8,703 nt of DNA from an uncultured Clostridia bacterium. Its GTDB lineage: Bacteria > Bacillota > Clostridia > Christensenellales > Borkfalkiaceae. A model generated the notes under the pieces. The model saw only the letters and a program-made list of their open reading frames with translations. It was not told where the DNA came from and did no database searches. This document shows, piece by piece, positions 7,735 to 8,703 of the stretch. A program made the position numbers and the translations under genes. Numbering within the stretch: the first letter of the stretch is position 1; the number at the start of each line of letters is the position of its first letter. The stretch is from the NCBI GenBank assembly GCA_945835865.1, contig CAMAJQ010000014.1:1-8703 (forward strand), read 5' to 3'.

Positions 7735-8403
7735 ATGTTTCGCATTCTGATCGTCGAGGACGATTTCGGCACGAGAAAACTGATGACGGTCGTCATGAAA
7801 AACGGGGGCTACGAACCGATCGCCGCCGCCGACTGCAAGGAGGCGCTCTGCCTTCTGGAAACGGCAAAGCCGGATCTCGTTCTGGCGGACGTCATGCTCC
7901 CCGACGCGAGCGGTTTCCGCCTGACCGAAGCCATACGGAAAAAAGATCCCGACCTGCCCGTCATCATCGTGACGGCAAAAGATTCCCCCTCGGACAAACG
8001 CTACGGCTTTCTCGTCGGGGCGGACGATTACATGACCAAACCCGTGGACGAAGAGGAACTTCTTCTCCGCATCAAAGCCCTGCTTCGGCGAAGCAAGGCG
8101 GCAAGCGAGCAGAAACTCGTATTCGGCAACCTCGCCGTCGACTATCCCGCAAGAAAAGCCGAACTCGACGGGAGAGACCTCGGGCTGACGCAAAAGGAAT
8201 TTTTTCTTCTCTTCAAACTCCTCTCCTCCCCGGGGAAAATCTTCACCCGGAACGAACTGATGGAGGAGATCTGGGGGTCGGCGGAAAAGGACGACCACAC
8301 CCTCAACGTACACGTCAGACGCCTGCGCGAAAAACTCGAGGGAGCGAACGGCGTGGAGATCCGTGCGGTCAGAGGCCTCGGCTACAAGGCGATCCGCCTG
8401 TAA
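7735..8403 (+). CDS. OmpR/PhoB-family response regulator
   Basis: This is a cytoplasmic transcription factor activated by phosphorylation from a sensor kinase. The N-terminal receiver domain (about 1-118) has the acidic pair E8, D9 and D10 (VEDD), phosphoacceptor D52 in LADVMLP, T80 in IIVTAK and K102 in TKP, so it should be phosphorylatable. The C-terminal winged-helix domain (about 128-222) contains LTQKEFFLLFKLL, FTRNELMEEIW and the recognition-helix region HTLNVHVRRLREKL, ending with VRGLGYKA. Length (222 aa) is standard. The ATG is preceded by GAGGG with nine bases between. The gene lies behind its own promoter and a structured 137-base leader, and upstream of a probable sensor kinase. 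Target genes are unknown; the divergent ylmH operon and the gene itself are natural candidates. Confidence 0.95.
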   Translation: MFRILIVEDDFGTRKLMTVVMKNGGYEPIAAADCKEALCLLETAKPDLVLADVMLPDASGFRLTEAIRKKDPDLPVIIVTAKDSPSDKRYGFLVGADDYMTKPVDEEELLLRIKALLRRSKAASEQKLVFGNLAVDYPARKAELDGRDLGLTQKEFFLLFKLLSSPGKIFTRNELMEEIWGSAEKDDHTLNVHVRRLREKLEGANGVEIRAVRGLGYKAIRL

Positions 8404-8524
8404 AACCGGCGGGGCTCTTTGCGAGTCAAGGGCGATCCGCCCAGAGACAACTTTTTCAATTCAATCGTAAAAACCGGAAAGAACGGCTTATCGGCGCATT
8501 TCCGTTGAAGCCGAAGGAGGAGAC
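8404..8524 (+). other. Gap between regulator and kinase genes with foldable elements
   Basis: This 121-base gap is long for a regulator-kinase pair. It can fold CTCT/AGAG (8415-8418 with 8443-8446) around two small stems, including GGGCG-ATC-CGCCC (8430-8442), with a T5 run about ten bases later. A second stem, CGGCTT/AAGCCG (8484-8489 with 8508-8513), ends just before the AGGAGG ribosome binding site. These may attenuate or set the expression ratio of the kinase. The T-run is too weak and distant to call a terminator. Confidence 0.35.
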
Positions 8525-8703
8525 GTGGCGAAAAAACCGAAAAAAATCAATCTGCTCCGCTACGAGTTTTTCTACGGCGCGCTCGCGTGCGCCGTCTCGG
8601 CGGCGTTCGCTCTTCTCGCCGCGACTCTGCTCCCCGTCGAAGGCAAAGGAGCGGTCGCCGTATTCGCCGCCCTCTTTCTCTTTTCCGTCGCGGCGGGCTG
8701 TTC
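8525..8703 (+). CDS. Membrane protein, probable sensor histidine kinase (partial)
   Basis: The reading frame opens at a GTG preceded by AGGAGG at a four-base distance and runs off the right edge after 59 codons. The visible N-terminus is basic (MAKKPKKINLLRYEF) and is followed by two hydrophobic helices, about residues 15-36 and 43-59, joined by a short PVEGKG turn. No kinase motif is visible because the rest is missing. The call rests on position, directly after an OmpR-type regulator, and on the typical two-helix start of such kinases. If only that short turn lies outside the membrane, it would resemble an intramembrane-sensing kinase. A transporter subunit or other membrane protein is possible. 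Confidence 0.6.
   Translation, partial: MAKKPKKINLLRYEFFYGALACAVSAAFALLAATLLPVEGKGAVAVFAALFLFSVAAGC

Noticed and set aside
7540..8313. 257-codon minus-strand frame opposite the response regulator
   Set aside because: Antisense shadow of a complete OmpR-type regulator with all expected motifs.

Overview
The window looks like chromosome from an uncultivated, strictly anaerobic member of the Clostridia (Firmicutes). The reasons are a trimeric NAD-linked [FeFe]-hydrogenase, a YlmH-type S4-domain protein (a Firmicutes family), strong purine-rich Shine-Dalgarno sites, textbook sigma-A promoters and U-tract terminators. Coding DNA is GC-rich while promoters are AT-rich. There are no tRNA or rRNA genes, CRISPR arrays, insertion sequences or phage genes. 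The species cannot be named from the sequence alone.

Region 1 (57-4411, minus strand) is a compact hydrogenase operon, hydC-hydB-hydA. It has a promoter with both hexamers perfect and a 17-bp spacer, a perfect 18-bp inverted repeat over the predicted start site, a second 18-bp inverted repeat upstream of the -35 box, an ATGA overlap between hydC and hydB, and a UUCG-capped terminator after hydA. The three proteins together carry the NADH/FMN module and an extended iron-sulfur wire feeding the H-cluster. This is the make-up of the HydABC complex, which couples NADH and ferredoxin to H2. No maturases (HydE, HydF, HydG) lie in the window.

Region 2 (4444-7449, minus strand) is a probable second operon: ylmH, a six-helix membrane diguanylate cyclase and a small alpha/beta hydrolase. 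It starts at another perfect promoter and ends at a strong terminator just upstream of the hydrogenase promoter. The functional link between these three genes is not obvious.

Region 3 (7450-8703, plus strand) diverges from region 2. It has a structured intergenic block, an extended -10 promoter, a leader with two tandem copies of the same GC-rich hairpin, an OmpR/PhoB-type response regulator and the first 59 codons of a membrane protein that is probably its sensor kinase, cut by the window edge.

No wholly new enzyme system was found. The points most worth checking are the tandem hairpin leader, a serine at a normally cysteine H-cluster ligand position in HydA, the two palindromes around the hyd promoter, and a nested inverted repeat with a T8 tract at 7453-7540.
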